NCBI GenBank assembly: GCA_036426205.1
Contig: CM071568.1
Coordinates: 37,254,553-37,318,552 of the forward strand
Source: Ascaphus truei
Lineage: Eukaryota > Chordata > Amphibia > Anura > Ascaphidae
Reading direction: 5' to 3'
Length of the DNA stretch: 64,000 nucleotides
This document shows positions 23,843 to 35,200 of the stretch, one piece after another. The notes under the pieces were generated by a model. That model made no database searches. It saw only the letters and a program-made list of their open reading frames with translations, and had not been told where the DNA came from. The stretch's first letter is position 1. The number at the start of each line of letters is the position of its first letter. The translations under genes were made by a program, and so were the position numbers.

Positions 23843-24490
23843 CTTGTATAAAAGATTATTAAACTGGTTTAAACTTTGATACAATATGCAAAGTATTACC
23901 TCACTAAACACACTCAATTCCAAATGCCCAATCCAATAGTGCTCACGTCAACATCACTGTTTGTTTTAATAACATTTCCTGTTTGAAATAGTGATGCAGA
24001 AGTGTATAGCATAGGATTGGAATAGTGGCACTACAGTTGTAGCGTGATGGTTGGTCACTCAGTCGGCACAAAATTCCGCCAAGGGAACAGTCCTAGCCCT
24101 CGCGTGCTCATGGAAATCCCCGTGACCAGACTAATGGCCGATAAGGATTAACACAGTAGGTGTCCCTGATTCTGAATGAGACTCCCACTGTGTGAATCCT
24201 ACCGGGCTGCATCTATCTGTAACAGGCGTGCAGTGAGAGTAGATAGAATCAATCCCTCTCTCTGCGCACCTCTAATAGGTGATCGTGCAGCTTTTATTTT
24301 AATAACATATTATTGAAGCAGGGGGTCTCCGAAGCTGTAACAGCGATGCTATAACAATAATCAGGGCACTAACACGATATCCAGGCAATCCACGGATAAG
24401 AACAGTAGAAAAAATGGGGTACCCTGGTAGTGCAAAAATAGAAAAGGCTTTCTTTAGAACATTAGTAGGTGGTATTCATGACAGAGAAGT

Positions 24491-24532
24491 CCTCCCACGC
24501 GTTTCACGCAAGGGTTGCACTTTCTCAAGGAG
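24491..24532 (-). ncRNA. Hammerhead-ribozyme-like motif H2
   Basis: On the minus strand, CTCC then TTGAGAA, a 6-bp stem (GTGCAA with TTGCGT), GAAA, CGC, GTG and GGGAG. Stem I (CTCC with GGAG) is intact. The core has lost C3 and G8, and the cleavage triplet reads GTG, so this copy is probably inactive. Confidence 0.4.
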
Positions 24533-25419
24533 TATAGGACTAACCAGAAGTGAGCACCTTTATATGTACTGAGAAATTAAGAAAAACACATCAGACGCAG
24601 CTGAGTGTGGCATAGCAGTATGAACACATTATGTTGATTAAAAGTAAATTAAAACATCACATGAACATAGACTAACAAATAAAATCATATATTAAGAGAG
24701 ACCGTAAATTTTGACTTGTATGGTCAATGTGTAATCATTGCTAGTTAATAGTCAATATTAAATTTAAATGCATCAATATATCTTATTCTATTAAATATAA
24801 AATATAAATTTAGTCATTTTGAATAAATAGAGCATTGTGAATCTATAATACATTTATGACAAATGAAGCATGATAATTAATGCTTGTAAAGAGAAACAAA
24901 TGTACTGTATATTGAAAGGAAAATACATGTGAGTTGAGACATGGAATATATTCAGCAACACAATCAATATTAATGCAACATGAATATGAATAACTATAAG
25001 GATTCCATCTCAAAAGAGTGGTAGTGTATACTGTATAGAAAAAGTTAGATAATAACAGCCCTTAGAATACTATAAATATATTTAAACAAGGTATTTAAAC
25101 CAAGATTGTGTAAAGACACATTTCAGTGTATACCTAAATTATGAGTCAAACAGACTCAGCCAAATCTTTAGCTTGGACTCTAACTATGAAGGGTTGTAAC
25201 CCAAACGAATAAACTATTATACACACAGAACATCGAGACGAGGAGATATGCATCTCATAGTATATAGAAATAGTATAATGAAAGTTTTGATATATTTTAT
25301 AACAGCCTACAGCAAGGAATAGTGTACTGATCTCATAATAAATCCTTCACAGTAAATTCTGAAGCCAATCAACACACAGTAGCAATATATTGCGACAAAT
25401 TATAGAGCAAGACAAAGCA

Positions 25420-25670
25420 TCAGAGGAAGCACCCCAGATCCCACCCGCAGTTGAGTCCATGAGGTTGGAGTGTACCCAGAGTGAAGATCCAAAATGCCTC
25501 CCTCTGATACAGTTTCCTAGCCCTGTTGCAACCTCTCGTGGGAATTGGAATATGTTCCCAAGCTGTGCATTTAAATGACTGAAGAGAACCTGATTGACCT
25601 TTCAAAAAATGTTTAGAAACTGGATGGTTGGTATCCTTATTAGAAACGAATCTTACGTGTTCCTGTATGA
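25420..25670 (-). pseudogene. PLE A: C-terminal end of the GIY-YIG protein
   Basis: Reads LIQEHVRFVSNKDTNHPVSK, then CNRARKLYQREAFWIFTLGT and ends in GWDLGCFL with a stop at 25420. This is the usual PLE C-terminus (a REAFWI..LGTL..GLN..DL.CFL block). It repeats a piece already present at the 3' end of the 26960-27805 fragment, so about 40 bp are duplicated across the interruption. Confidence 0.75.
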
Positions 25671-26960
25671 GACAGTTTATTTCATTTTATTTGTCCACTA
25701 GGTGTCAGTGTAGCACAACGGAGAATAGATCCTTACCTTTTGATCACTCCGATACACTTCCCCTGTTGCGTCCTTTCCAATTAGGGTTACCATGGAAACC
25801 CAAGGACATAAAACCGGGAAACCTAGTGAGTCACACCCACCCCCGATGAAGTTCCGGTAGTGAACGAAACGCGCGTCGGGTGATGATGACGTCATAGTCA
25901 TCTCCTCTCTAAGCGAGATTGCAACAAAGGTTGCGAGTCTAATTTGCCTAAGAAACAATTCTATGTATCTATATAGCAAGTGTTACTAAGATGTGGACCG
26001 TGAAGGAATCCACTAGCAGTTAGGATTCTGCATATACTCCTTTTAGAACTAAGGAGACAATCGGAGGGTATTAGGAACAGCAAGGACACAGTGCTTTATT
26101 TAGCACCATGTGAGTTCCAATTAACCACATAACCAACAGCTCTTCTATGTGCTCACGTCTAATATATGCAGCACAAAATATATGTATACTAACAAGTGGG
26201 AACCAAGCGTTACTAAGGAAAACAAGATACCACTGATGCTAAAAACCTGCAGCATACAATGATATTTTGTGTGCATTAAAACGTAGAGCAGTGTAATCTG
26301 AGGAGAATAAAAAGCACTTGCTAAAAGAAAACATTCTGTTTAAGTGTCCTATGGGCACATGTAACTATCATGTGTACATATAGCAGACCATTAGAAGCTG
26401 TTTAAATGAATACACCCTGTACTAATTAAAGTACCGTTTACTGATATAGATACTAAGTTCAAAACAAGGGAATGTACCTTTTTGCTTCATATATATTTTA
26501 TTAGGAAGCAAAACCAAGAAAAGATTAACCACACGAATCGCAATCACAAGGACGCAAGGTTGTAATCACTTTATTAACAATATATATCACAATTTATCAC
26601 TAAATGTACACAATGATATATATGTTTGTACCTTAATAGTGCACTATATTTATTTAAGTTTGGGGACTCACGACCGACACTACACAATTCTTTTAACTTT
26701 AGCACACTTTTATCTCACCTTTATGCGTGTGAGAACCAAAATACACCTTGTAAATTACTAAAGGCATTATTGTCAAATTGGTCTCATTTATATATAGGAC
26801 TAATTTGATACACTTATCTGAATATAGGTTTTAAGATAAAATTGTGCAAATTAAAATAAAATACACATCAGTGGAGGTGAAGTTTCACCTCTTTTAGAAA
26901 AAATAAGGCTCTGTTTAAGAGGTTGAGTGCAAACATTATAGGGATTACTTTCCTCCTTTT
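25669..26960 (+). mobile_element. Insertion carrying a PLE-type LTR and hammerhead-like motif
   Basis: It interrupts PLE A. The flanks 25629-25668 and 26961-27002 are about 40-bp near-identical direct copies of host PLE sequence. The insert has a TATA-like ACATAAAACCGGG at about 25806, a hammerhead-like motif at 25838-25882 and TGACGTCA at 25887, all in plus sense. There is no protein coding. It probably represents a solo PLE LTR. Confidence 0.55.
25838..25882 (+). ncRNA. Hammerhead-ribozyme-like motif H3
   Basis: Stem I CACCC with GGGTG; core CCGATGA at 25843-25849 (consensus CTGATGA, U4 changed to C); stem II GTTC with GAAC; GAAA at 25866-25869; 2-bp stem III (CG GC CG); triplet GTC at 25875-25877. 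Apart from the U4 change the design is complete. It lies on the CSMD sense strand. Confidence 0.5.
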
Positions 26961-27805
26961 CCTGGTTGGTGTCCTTATTAGAAATGAATCTTACGTGTTC
27001 CTGTATGCGTATTTTTAATAACCTCGTGGTTAATCCCACATACTGTTTAAGACAGCCACATATGAGAAGGTACACTACATGATTCGTCTGACATGTAATA
27101 AAGGATTTGAAGACATATTTGTGAGTTTTGTCCTTATTCTCAAAAGTTGTTGTTTTCTTGACATAAGGACAAATATTACAATGTCCACATTTATGTGAAC
27201 CCTTCAGTAATGGAAAAAAACCCTTGTTTTTAATCATACTGTTTGTTTGGAACATGCTGGGTGAAATACGGTTACCAATCATTTGAGATTTGGAAAAAAC
27301 TATTTTCGGATCACTGGATACCATATCATGAATACGGGGATCTAGAGAGAGAATTCGCCAGTGTTTTCTGATAATAGCCGATATGGCTGCAGCTTGGCTG
27401 ATATACTGAGTGATAAAGTAAGGTGGTTCATTGGCAACAGTATGTGATTGAGTACTCATATCAATACTCGCATTGGTATTAGCCATAGTAATAAGATCTG
27501 TTCTGTCTCGTGACAGTGCATACTCAAAAGCCTCGTTCACATCTAGACTATTGTAACCCCTTTGTAAGAAACATTCTTTTAAATCACGAGATCTGATCTT
27601 AAAATCATCAATTGAAGAACAATTTCTACGAAGACGTAGGAATTGTTCTCTAGGTATGCCTTTGAAGAGGAATCTATTGTGGCAACTCCCTGCATGTAAC
27701 AATGCATTGCGGGAATTGTCTTTCCGGTAAATATCACTTTGAACTTTTTTCTCAAGATCTACAAATAAACAGAGATCCAAAAACTGAATGTGGTGTCTGT
27801 GAACA
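26960..27805 (-). pseudogene. PLE A: late RT and GIY-YIG endonuclease
   Basis: An open frame of almost 300 residues. The first part has QFLDLCLFVDLEKKVQSDIY, LHAGSCHNR and REQFLRLRRNCS, the terminal RT blocks of PLEs. Then a linker, the Cys motif CGHCNIC and the GIY-YIG core NHVVYLLICGCLKQYVGLTT with RLLKIRIQEH. PLE reverse transcriptases are relatives of telomerase RT, and the endonuclease nicks the target to prime cDNA. The Cys-rich linker is typical of the Neptune branch. The 5' end is truncated at the head-to-head junction. Confidence 0.85.
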
Positions 27806-27819
27806 TTTTTTTTTTTTGG

Positions 27820-28001
27820 AATATCAGTCAGGTTCTCTTCTCTCATTTAAATGTACAGTGTTGGAACATTTTCCAATTCCCATGAGAGGTGGCAACAGGG
27901 CTAGGATACTGAATCAAAGGGAGGCATTTTGGATCTTCACTCTGGCTACACCCCAACCTCATGGACTCAAATCTGAGTGGGATCTGGGGTGCTTCCTCTG
28001 A
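27820..28001 (+). pseudogene. PLE B: C-terminal end of the GIY-YIG protein
   Basis: SGSLLSFKCTVLEHFPIPMR, NRARILNQREAFWIF and SEWDLGCFL with a stop at 27999-28001. Nearly the same as the minus-strand piece at 25605-25420. It lacks the endonuclease core because the element is truncated just upstream. Confidence 0.75.
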
Positions 28002-28142
28002 TGCTGTGTCTTGCTCTATAATTTGTCGCAATATATTGCTATGTTGGTTGGCTTCATAATTTGCTTAGAAGGATGTATTATTAGATCAGTACACTATTCC
28101 TTGCTGTAGGCTGTTATAAAATATATCAAAACTTTCATTATA

Positions 28143-29038
28143 CAGCTTATCCCCATTATAGCGCGGTCCTTGGGGGCCACCCGCGACCACCGCGTTATAA
28201 ACGGGGTCGTGGAAAAAAATGACTGCCAAATTTTTTTTTTTACATTTTTTTTGTGGTGGTACCGTGTCCACCGGAGGGGGAAAGCTGAGAACTCTCCCAG
28301 CATTCCCAGACATGGCGGGGCAGCGGCAACAGCACACAGCACTTACCCGGCATCTGGCAGCTCTTCTCCCTGTCTCTGCTTCCTGCTTCTGCTTCCGTCT
28401 TGCGAGAGCAAGCTCCCTTAAAGAGACAGCGTGTCTCTGTGTGTGTGTGTGTGTGTCTGTATTTGACTGCGTGAGACTGTGTGTGTATGTGTGTCAGTGT
28501 GTCAGTGTGTGTGTGTGCAGTGTGCTGTGAGTGTGTGCAGTGTGCTGTGAGTGTATGCAGTGTGTTGTGAGTGTATGCAGTATGCTGTGAGTGTGTGCTG
28601 AGTTTGTGCAGTGTGCTGTGAGTGTGTGCAGTGTGCTGTGAGTGTATGCAGTGTGCTGTGAATGTATGCAGTGTGCTGTGAGTGTGTGCTATGAGTGTAT
28701 GCAGTGTGTGTGTGCAGTGTGCTGTGAGTGTATGCTGTGTGCTGTGAGTGTATGCAGTGTGCTGTGAGTGTATGCAGTGTACTGTGAGTGTATGCAGTGT
28801 GCTGTGAGTATGTGCAGTGTGCTGTGAGTATGTGCAGTGTGCTGTGAGTGTGTGCAGTGTGCTGTGAATGTATGTAGTGTGCAGTGAGTGTGTGCAGTGA
28901 GTGTGTGCAGTGTGTGCAAAAAAAAAAACTTTAAAAAATTATTGTTTTTATTTATTTTTTAAATTCGGGGTTCACGATCAAACCGCGTTATAAGCGAATC
29001 TGCGTTATAGCGGAACGCGCTATAACAGGGTTGAGCTG
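28143..29038. mobile_element. Tigger-like MITE with expanded TG microsatellite, copy 1
   Basis: Ends CAGCTTATCCCCATTATAGC and GCGCTATAACAGGGTTGAGC plus TG, inverted; TA flanks both sides and PLE A shows the empty site. The interior has CGTTATAAACG-type subterminal repeats and about 470 bp of TGTGTGCAGTGTGCTGTGAG-like tandem repeats (28440-28915). The repeats give spurious His/Thr-rich frames. Confidence 0.8.
28440..28918. repeat. Interrupted GTGTGCAGTGTGCTGTGA minisatellite
   Basis: Many imperfect units of roughly 14-20 bp. The other MITE copy (36398-36982) has only a short version (36505-36670), so this array expanded after insertion or in its source copy. Confidence 0.8.
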
Positions 29039-29046
29039 TACTATTT

Positions 29047-29676
29047 ATATGTACAGGTAGAGAGAACATTGAGGGACATTCACCACTCAATAAGCCAATG
29101 CTGCAGGGCTTTGTTTAAAAACCACATTGACTAATAAAGAATGCTGCTGTGTCCAGATGGACAGGGTGTGGAGTAACAATATGAAATGACCCCTATTAGG
29201 TATGTGGTATAGCAGTGATTGTCTGGGGATGTCAGGGGGAAGTCCGTGGACCCACCCAGACCCCTTTAATCACGCATAGTGTAACCCACAACGCCTGGGG
29301 GAATCCACAATGAAGGAACAAATGAAGAATAAATGACTCACATATGTCTTTAAATCCGTCTGATCTGCGGCATGCTCCAAGCTGTATGGTAGAAATAGCA
29401 AGCAAAATAACCTCAACGGGGAGGAAAGACAGCGGTCACGGCCGCACAGCAAGTAAACAAGGCTGGACTGTGCTGTGTTAAAAAATCTTCTTTATTATAA
29501 CATGGAAGTTAAAAAAGAGATAGAGGGAAGCATCCCCCGCAACTCTAACGCGTTTCAGTCACAACGGGCCTTTCTCAAAGAAAGAAGATTTTTTCACAGC
29601 ACAGTCCAGCCTTGTTCACTTGCTGCGCGGCCGTGACCGCTGTCTTTCCTCCCCGGTGAGGTTATTTTGCTTGCTA
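29047..29676 (-). mobile_element. PLE-related fragment inserted in PLE B
   Basis: Absent from the matching place in PLE A, and bounded by CTATTT at both ends. It contains an inverted repeat (29390-29481 with 29583-29680, about 95 bp each, about 100 bp apart) and a decayed hammerhead-like motif at 29543-29580. No coding. Confidence 0.5.
29543..29580 (-). ncRNA. Hammerhead-like remnant H4
   Basis: On the minus strand TTTGAGAAAG ... TGAAACGCGTTAGAG. GAAA, the C-GC-G stem III and GTT are present, but C3 and most of stem II pairing are lost. Reported only because it sits in the same context as better copies. Confidence 0.25.
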
Positions 29677-29719
29677 TTTCTATGTACTATGATATTTATA
29701 TCTCCTCGCCTCGATGTTC

Positions 29720-29734
29720 TGTGTGTATAATAGT
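29720..29734. repeat. 15-bp target duplication, left copy
   Basis: TGTGTGTATAATAGT, identical to 34493-34507. The unoccupied paralogous site is at 25213-25227 (inverted) in PLE A. Confidence 0.88.
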
Positions 29735-30158
29735 AGAAAAAAATAAGAATACAGAGCACACCTCATAGTGTAGTATTAAAATTTACTTGGCAAGAAAAAG
29801 ATAAAAACACACTTACAAAAAATCAGTGCAATATAGGCACTGAATACGAACACTCCAGCAGTTGGGTAAACAGGGCTCACTGCACGGTCATTCCTCCCTT
29901 CTCTGACGCGTCTGTCAGTTCCTGTGGGTTGGGCTTGTTCTTCACAGTCATGGGGACATCTGCATGACGTGGGACTCGCGTCACGCGTCATTATGTTGTG
30001 ACGTCACTGCTGCAAAAGCACCCGGCACCACAACAACACAGGGAGGAGCTAGGAGGATGGTAGCGTTCGGAAAGACTGCCCAGCCTTTCCCACAATTCCT
30101 CCTTCGTTCTCCTTCACCTGCAGCTCCACCCTCTAGATTACCACTGTCTCCTGCAGCC

Positions 30159-30220
30159 AACCAAAACCACCCTACACGTTTCAAGGCGTGTGCCTCTTCT
30201 TCAGGGGTGTGGTTTTGGTT
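30159..30220 (-). ncRNA. Hammerhead ribozyme candidate H5
   Basis: Minus strand: AACCAAAACCACACCC, CTGAAGA (30204-30198), A, stem II GAGGC/GCCTT with ACAC loop, GAAA, stem III C-GU-G, triplet GTA, then GGGTGGTTTTGGTT. Stem I pairs over 14 bp with one 2-nt bulge. Every core position fits the consensus except one extra A after CTGANGA. Predicted cleavage falls after the A of GTA (30173). Confidence 0.6.
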
Positions 30221-30630
30221 TAAGATAATTACAAATATATACCCATGCCTCATTTGCATATATTATGGTAAAATACACGGAAATAAATAATATAAATAGT
30301 ATAGTATACTTCATTTAAGTTTAGTATCCATATGCATATGAGGCTGGAACAACATATAGAAAATGTTAATGTATCCCAGCAATACTAAGCAATAACAGCA
30401 TATGATATTACAATTATCCTATTAGAAACATAAATATACATATAAAATAAAGGAGTCCTTCAGGTCCTCCAGACAATTAATTTAAAATACAAATAAATAC
30501 TTTAATAACAACATATAATAAGTAACTGCAAATCAACTTCTTAGTCAATCATTAACACTTATACCTCTTATCCTACTCATATTTTTCTCAGTACAGAAAT
30601 ACCCTAGTATATTATTAAGCAGACATCAAT

Positions 30631-31859
30631 TTACAGAAAGGAGGCCAAGTCAATCCCTTCATTAAGACCATTGGGGGATATTGTACCTAGTTGGTGAATC
30701 CAAAAAGTCTCACGTTGTCGTAGCCTTGGGAATCTATCACCACCTCTTAAACCTAATTTAACATGTTCTATCCCTATTCATTTCAGGCTACTTGGATCCA
30801 TATTTTGTCTGATTTTGAAGTGTCTTGACACTCCGTGAGTGGTGATCCCTTTCATAATGTTTCCCCTATGTTCTAAAAATCTTTGTTTAAGGGTGCGCTT
30901 AGTCCTTCCGACATACTGTAACCCACATCCACATTCTAAAAGGTAGACTACATATTTGGTTTTACAATTAATAAAATCTTGAATGGACTGGGTTGTATTA
31001 AAATTATTTGATTTAAATTTAACTTGATTATCCTGTATAAATTTACACGTGATGCACCTGCCACTGCATTGATAAAAGCCCTTAAGCGGTGCTCCTCCAA
31101 TAGTTCTTAATTTATCTATTCTTGTTTTGGGGAGTGTGGGTGCTAGCATAGTTTTTAATGTGTTTGCTCTACGGAAAAAACTTTAGATTGATCAGGGAGA
31201 ATTTTATTAAAAATATTGTCGCACTTTAAAATCTTCCAATGTTTATCCATAATTTGTTTTATCTGTTTGGAAGCTCCATTGAATTTAGTGATAAAAAGTA
31301 CATCTTGATTATTATGCATTACCATTGTATTCTTTGTTAAAATACTATCATGATCAAGAAGCCTATTGAAAGCCTTATCTATGTTTATTGAACTGTGTCC
31401 CTTCATTAGAAATGTTTCTTTTAATTGTGCTGATTGCGTCATAAAATCATTCATTCTAGAACAATTTCGTCATAGTCTTTGGAACTGACCATACCGTATA
31501 TTATTAATCCACCTTTTGTGGTGATTGCTTGTGGCCTCCAAATACTTGTTGCAATCAACCTCTTTATGAAAAGTTTTTGTTTGTATAGTTAAATCCTCAT
31601 TTGCAAATAAAACCAAATCTAAAAAAGCTATACTATGTAAATCACAATGATAAGTAAATTTGAGATTAAAATGATTGTTGTTCATAAACTCAAAGAATAA
31701 AACCAATTTGTCTAATGTTCCCTTCCATATTAAAATATCATCTATAAAGCGACGATAAAATCCTAAATATTCTAAGAATGGATTGTCATTCCAAATGAAC
31801 CTCTGCTCCCAGAAACCCATCATTAAATTTGCATAACTAGGAGCCAAGGTCGTGCCCAT
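30631..31859 (-). pseudogene. PLE C left arm: RT and GIY-YIG protein
   Basis: Starts in the RT palm with MGTTLAPSYANLMMGFWEQR and GFYRRFIDDILI (the catalytic YxDD-type block). A 1-nt loss follows, then FLDLVLFANEDLTIQTKTFH, an in-frame break near 31465, the Cys motif CSGRCITC, and VVYLLECGCGLQYVGRTKRT. The C-terminus ends at a stop at 30631. It is inactive because of frameshifts at about 31730, 31465 and 31150. Confidence 0.85.
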
Positions 31860-32032
31860 TGCTGTTCCCTTTGTTTGAATATAAAAATGCTCATTAAATC
31901 TAAAATAGTTATGCGTTAAGATAAATTGGACACATGTTAGAATAAATTCCCTTTGTATGGTAGAGATACTAACATCTATTCTTAAAAAGTACCACTAACA
32001 TGTGTCCAATTTATCTTAACGCATAACTATTT

Positions 32033-33284
32033 TAGATTTAATGAGAATTTTTATGCTCCTAGTTATGCGAATTTAATGATGGGTTTCTGGGAGCAGAGGT
32101 TCATTTGGAATGACAATCCATTCTTAGAATATTTAGGATTTTATCGTCGCTTTATAGATGATATTTTAATAATATGGAAGGGAACATTAGACAAATTGGT
32201 TTTATTCTTTGAGTTTATGAACAACAATCCTTTTATTCTCAAATTTACTTATCATTATGATTTACATAGTATAGCTTTTTTAGATTTGGTTTTATTTACA
32301 AATGAGGATTTAACTATACAAACAAAAACTTTTCATGAAGTGGTGGATTGCAACAAGTATTTGGAGGCCACAAGCAATCACCACAAAAGGTGGATTAATA
32401 ATATACCGTATGGTCAGTACCAAAGACTAAGACGAAATTGTTCTAGAATGAATGATTTTATGACCCAATCAGCACAATTAAAAGAAACATTTCTAATGAA
32501 GGGACACAGTTCAACAAACATAGATACGGCTTTTAATAGGGCATTGCTTCTTGATCTTGATAGTATTTTTACAAAGAATAAAATGGTAATGGATAATAAT
32601 CAAGATGTACTTTTTATCACTAAATTCAATGGAGTTTCCAAATAGATAAAACAAATTATGGATAAACATTGGAAGATTTTAAAGTGCGACAATATTTTGA
32701 ATAAAATTCTCCCTGATCAATCTAAAGTTTTTTCCGTAGAGCAAACACATTAAAAACTATTCTAGCACCCACACTCCCCAAAACAAGAATAGATAAATTA
32801 AGAACTATTGGAGGAGCACCGCTTAAGGGCTTTTATCAATGCAGTGGCAGGTGCATCACGTGTAAATTTATACAGGATAATCAAGTTAAATTTAAATCAA
32901 ATAATTTTAATACAACCCAGTCCATTCAAGATTTTATTAATTGTAAAACCAAATATGTAGTCTACCTTTTAGAATGTGGATGTGGGTTACAGTATGTCGG
33001 AGGGACTAAGCGCACCCTTAAACAAAGATTTTTAGAACATACAGTGTAGTGGAAACATTATGAAAGGGATCACCACTCACGGAGTGTCAAGACACTTCAA
33101 AATCAGACATAATATGAATCCAAGTAGCCTGAAATGAATAGGGATAGAACATGTTAAATTAGGTTTAAAAGGTGGGGATAGATTCCCAAGGCTACAACAA
33201 CGTGAGACTTTTTGGATTCACCAACTAGGTACAATATCCCCCAATGGTCTTAACGAAGGGATTTACTTGGCCTCCTTTCTTTAA
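32033..33284 (+). pseudogene. PLE C right arm: RT and GIY-YIG protein
   Basis: Same region as the left arm. FYRRFIDDILIIWKGTLDKL is intact here, where the left arm has a 1-nt deletion. Conversely, about 36 nt before MMGFWEQRF (the APSYANL block) are deleted. There is a stop at 32643 after FNGVSK, and further frame changes precede VVYLLECGCGLQYVGGTKRT, in which the YVGRT arginine is replaced by Gly. It ends at a stop at about 33282. Confidence 0.83.
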
Positions 33285-33696
33285 ATTGATGTCTGCTTAA
33301 TAATACACTAGGATATTTCTGTACTGAGAAAAATAAGAGTACGATAAGAGTTATACGTGTTAATGATAGACTAAGAAGTTGATTTGCAGTTACTTATTAT
33401 AATATGTTGTTATTAAAGTATTTATTTGTATTTTAAATTAATTGTCTGGAGGAACTGAGGGACTCCTTTATTTTATATGTATATTTATGATTCTAATAGG
33501 ATAATTGTAATATCATATGCTGTTATTGCTTAATATTGCTTGGATACATTCACAATTTCTATATGTTGTTCCAGCCTCATATGCATATGGATACTAAACT
33601 TAAATGAAGTATACTATACTATTTATATTATTTATTTCCGTGTATTTTACCTTAATATATGCAAATGAGGCAGGAATATATATATTTCATTATCTT

Positions 33697-33760
33697 AAAC
33701 CAAAACCACACTCCTGACGAAGAGGCACACGCCTTGAAATGCATAGGGTGGTTTTGGTTT
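33697..33760 (+). ncRNA. Hammerhead ribozyme candidate H6
   Basis: AACCAAAACCACACTC, CTGACGA (33714-33720), A, stem II GAGGC/GCCTT with ACAC loop, GAAA (33736-33739), stem III U-GC-A, triplet ATA (33743-33745), GGGTGGTTTTGGTT. Compared with H5, stem III changes from C-G to U-A at both sides, which keeps the pair. It lies on the CSMD sense strand. Confidence 0.6.
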
Positions 33761-34492
33761 GCTGCAGGAGACAGTGGTAATCTAGAAGGTGGAGCTGCAG
33801 GTGAAGGAGAATGAAGGAGGAATCGTGGGAAAGGCTAGGCAGTCTTTCCGAACGCTACCATCCTCCTAGCTCCTCCCTGTGTTGTTGTGATGCTGGGTGC
33901 TTTTGCAGCAGTGACGTCACGACGTAATGACGCGTGACACGAGTCCCACGTGATGCGGAAGTCCCCATGACTGTGAAGAACTAGCCCCAACCCACAGGAA
34001 CTGACGGACGCGTCAGAGTAGGGAGGAATGACCGTACAGTGAACCCTGATTACTTAACTGCTGGAGTGTTCGTATTCAGTGCATATATTCCACTGATTTT
34101 TTGTAAGTGCGTTTTTATCTTTTTCTTGCCAAGTAAATTTTAATACTACACTATGAGGTGTGCTCTGTATTCTTGTTTTTTTCTACTATAGTACCTTCGG
34201 TGAACGCTGGGTTGTTCCCTACATTTGAAGCTAGCAGCACCCTCTATCATTGGACTGGACATTTTACTCCATGGTTTGAATAGCTATGTGTTTTATATAT
34301 ATGATGTTTTTATTGTGACTAAGAATTCTTTGGTTGAGCGCCCATAGCTGAGGCTAAATACTGTTATTTGTGTATATTTAGCATCAAGAACATTACTTGA
34401 TGCTTGCACTTTGTTCCCATACTGTATCTGCCTGGGAAAATATTGGTTTAATAATTCATACTGTGTAGTAATCAGCAATTATTCTTTATTTT

Positions 34493-34507
34493 TGTGTGTA
34501 TAATAGT
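34493..34507. repeat. 15-bp target duplication, right copy
   Basis: TGTGTGTATAATAGT, identical to 29720-29734. PLE B resumes immediately after it. Confidence 0.88.
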
Positions 34508-35200
34508 CAATTCGTTTTGGTTACAACCCTTCATAGATAGAGTCCAAGCTAAAGATTTGTCTGAGTCTGTTTCACTCATAATTTAGGTATACACTGAGAT
34601 GTCTTTACACAATCTTGGTTTAAATACTTTGTTTAAATATATTGATACTATTCTAAGGGCTGTTATTATCTAACTTTCTCTATATTCACTACCACTTTCT
34701 TGGAGATGGAATCCTTATAGTTATTCATATTCATGTTACATTGATATTGATTGCGTTGCTGGATATATTCCATGTCTCAGCTTGCATGTATTTTCCTTTC
34801 AATATACATTTGTTTAACTTTAGAAGCATTAATTATCATGCTTCATTTGTCATAAATGTATTATAGATTCACAATGCTCTATTTTCTCAAAATGACAACA
34901 TTTATATTTTATATTTAATAGAATAAGATACATTGATGAATTTAAATTTAAGATTGACTTTAGTCCATAAATATATCGATGGATTAACTAGCAATGGTAT
35001 ACACATTGACCATGCAAGTCAAAATGTATTGTCTCTCTTAATATATGATTGTATTTGTTAGTCTCAGTTCATCTGATGTTTTAATTTACATTGAGTCAAA
35101 CTAATGTGTTCAAACTGCTAGGTCACACTCAGCTGCGTTTGATGTGGTTTTCTTAATTACTCAGCACACATAAAGGTGCTCACTTCTGGTTAGTCCTATA

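Larger units (their letters stand above)
23990..27807 (-). mobile_element. Penelope-like element A, 5'-truncated (left arm of outer pair)
   Basis: Minus-strand element: late reverse transcriptase, linker and GIY-YIG endonuclease (27805-26960), then after a 1.3-kb interruption the endonuclease C-terminus (25670-25420), then a 3' region with a hammerhead-like motif at 24491-24532, ending near 23990. It is an inverted copy of the plus element starting at 27808. Because it lacks several insertions seen there, it serves as an empty-site reference. The left border is approximate. Confidence 0.75.
29735..34492. mobile_element. Head-to-head PLE pair inserted as one unit
   Basis: 4,758 bp. The left arm 29735-31940 (minus) and right arm 31998-about 34190 (plus) are inverted copies around a 57-nt spacer; both start at the same 5'-truncation point in the RT. 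Only the right arm has a further 300-nt tail (34190-34492). One 15-bp duplication brackets the whole. Each arm encodes late RT, linker and GIY-YIG endonuclease and a 3' LTR with a hammerhead-like motif. Confidence 0.85.

Noticed and set aside
27843..28031. Minus-strand frame with a Met start resembling 25390-25578 plus
   Set aside because: Both are antisense shadows of the conserved PLE C-terminus, which is the meaningful frame.
28689..28919. His/Thr/Leu repeat protein on the minus strand
   Set aside because: It is the minisatellite inside a MITE; the period and TG content explain the peptide.
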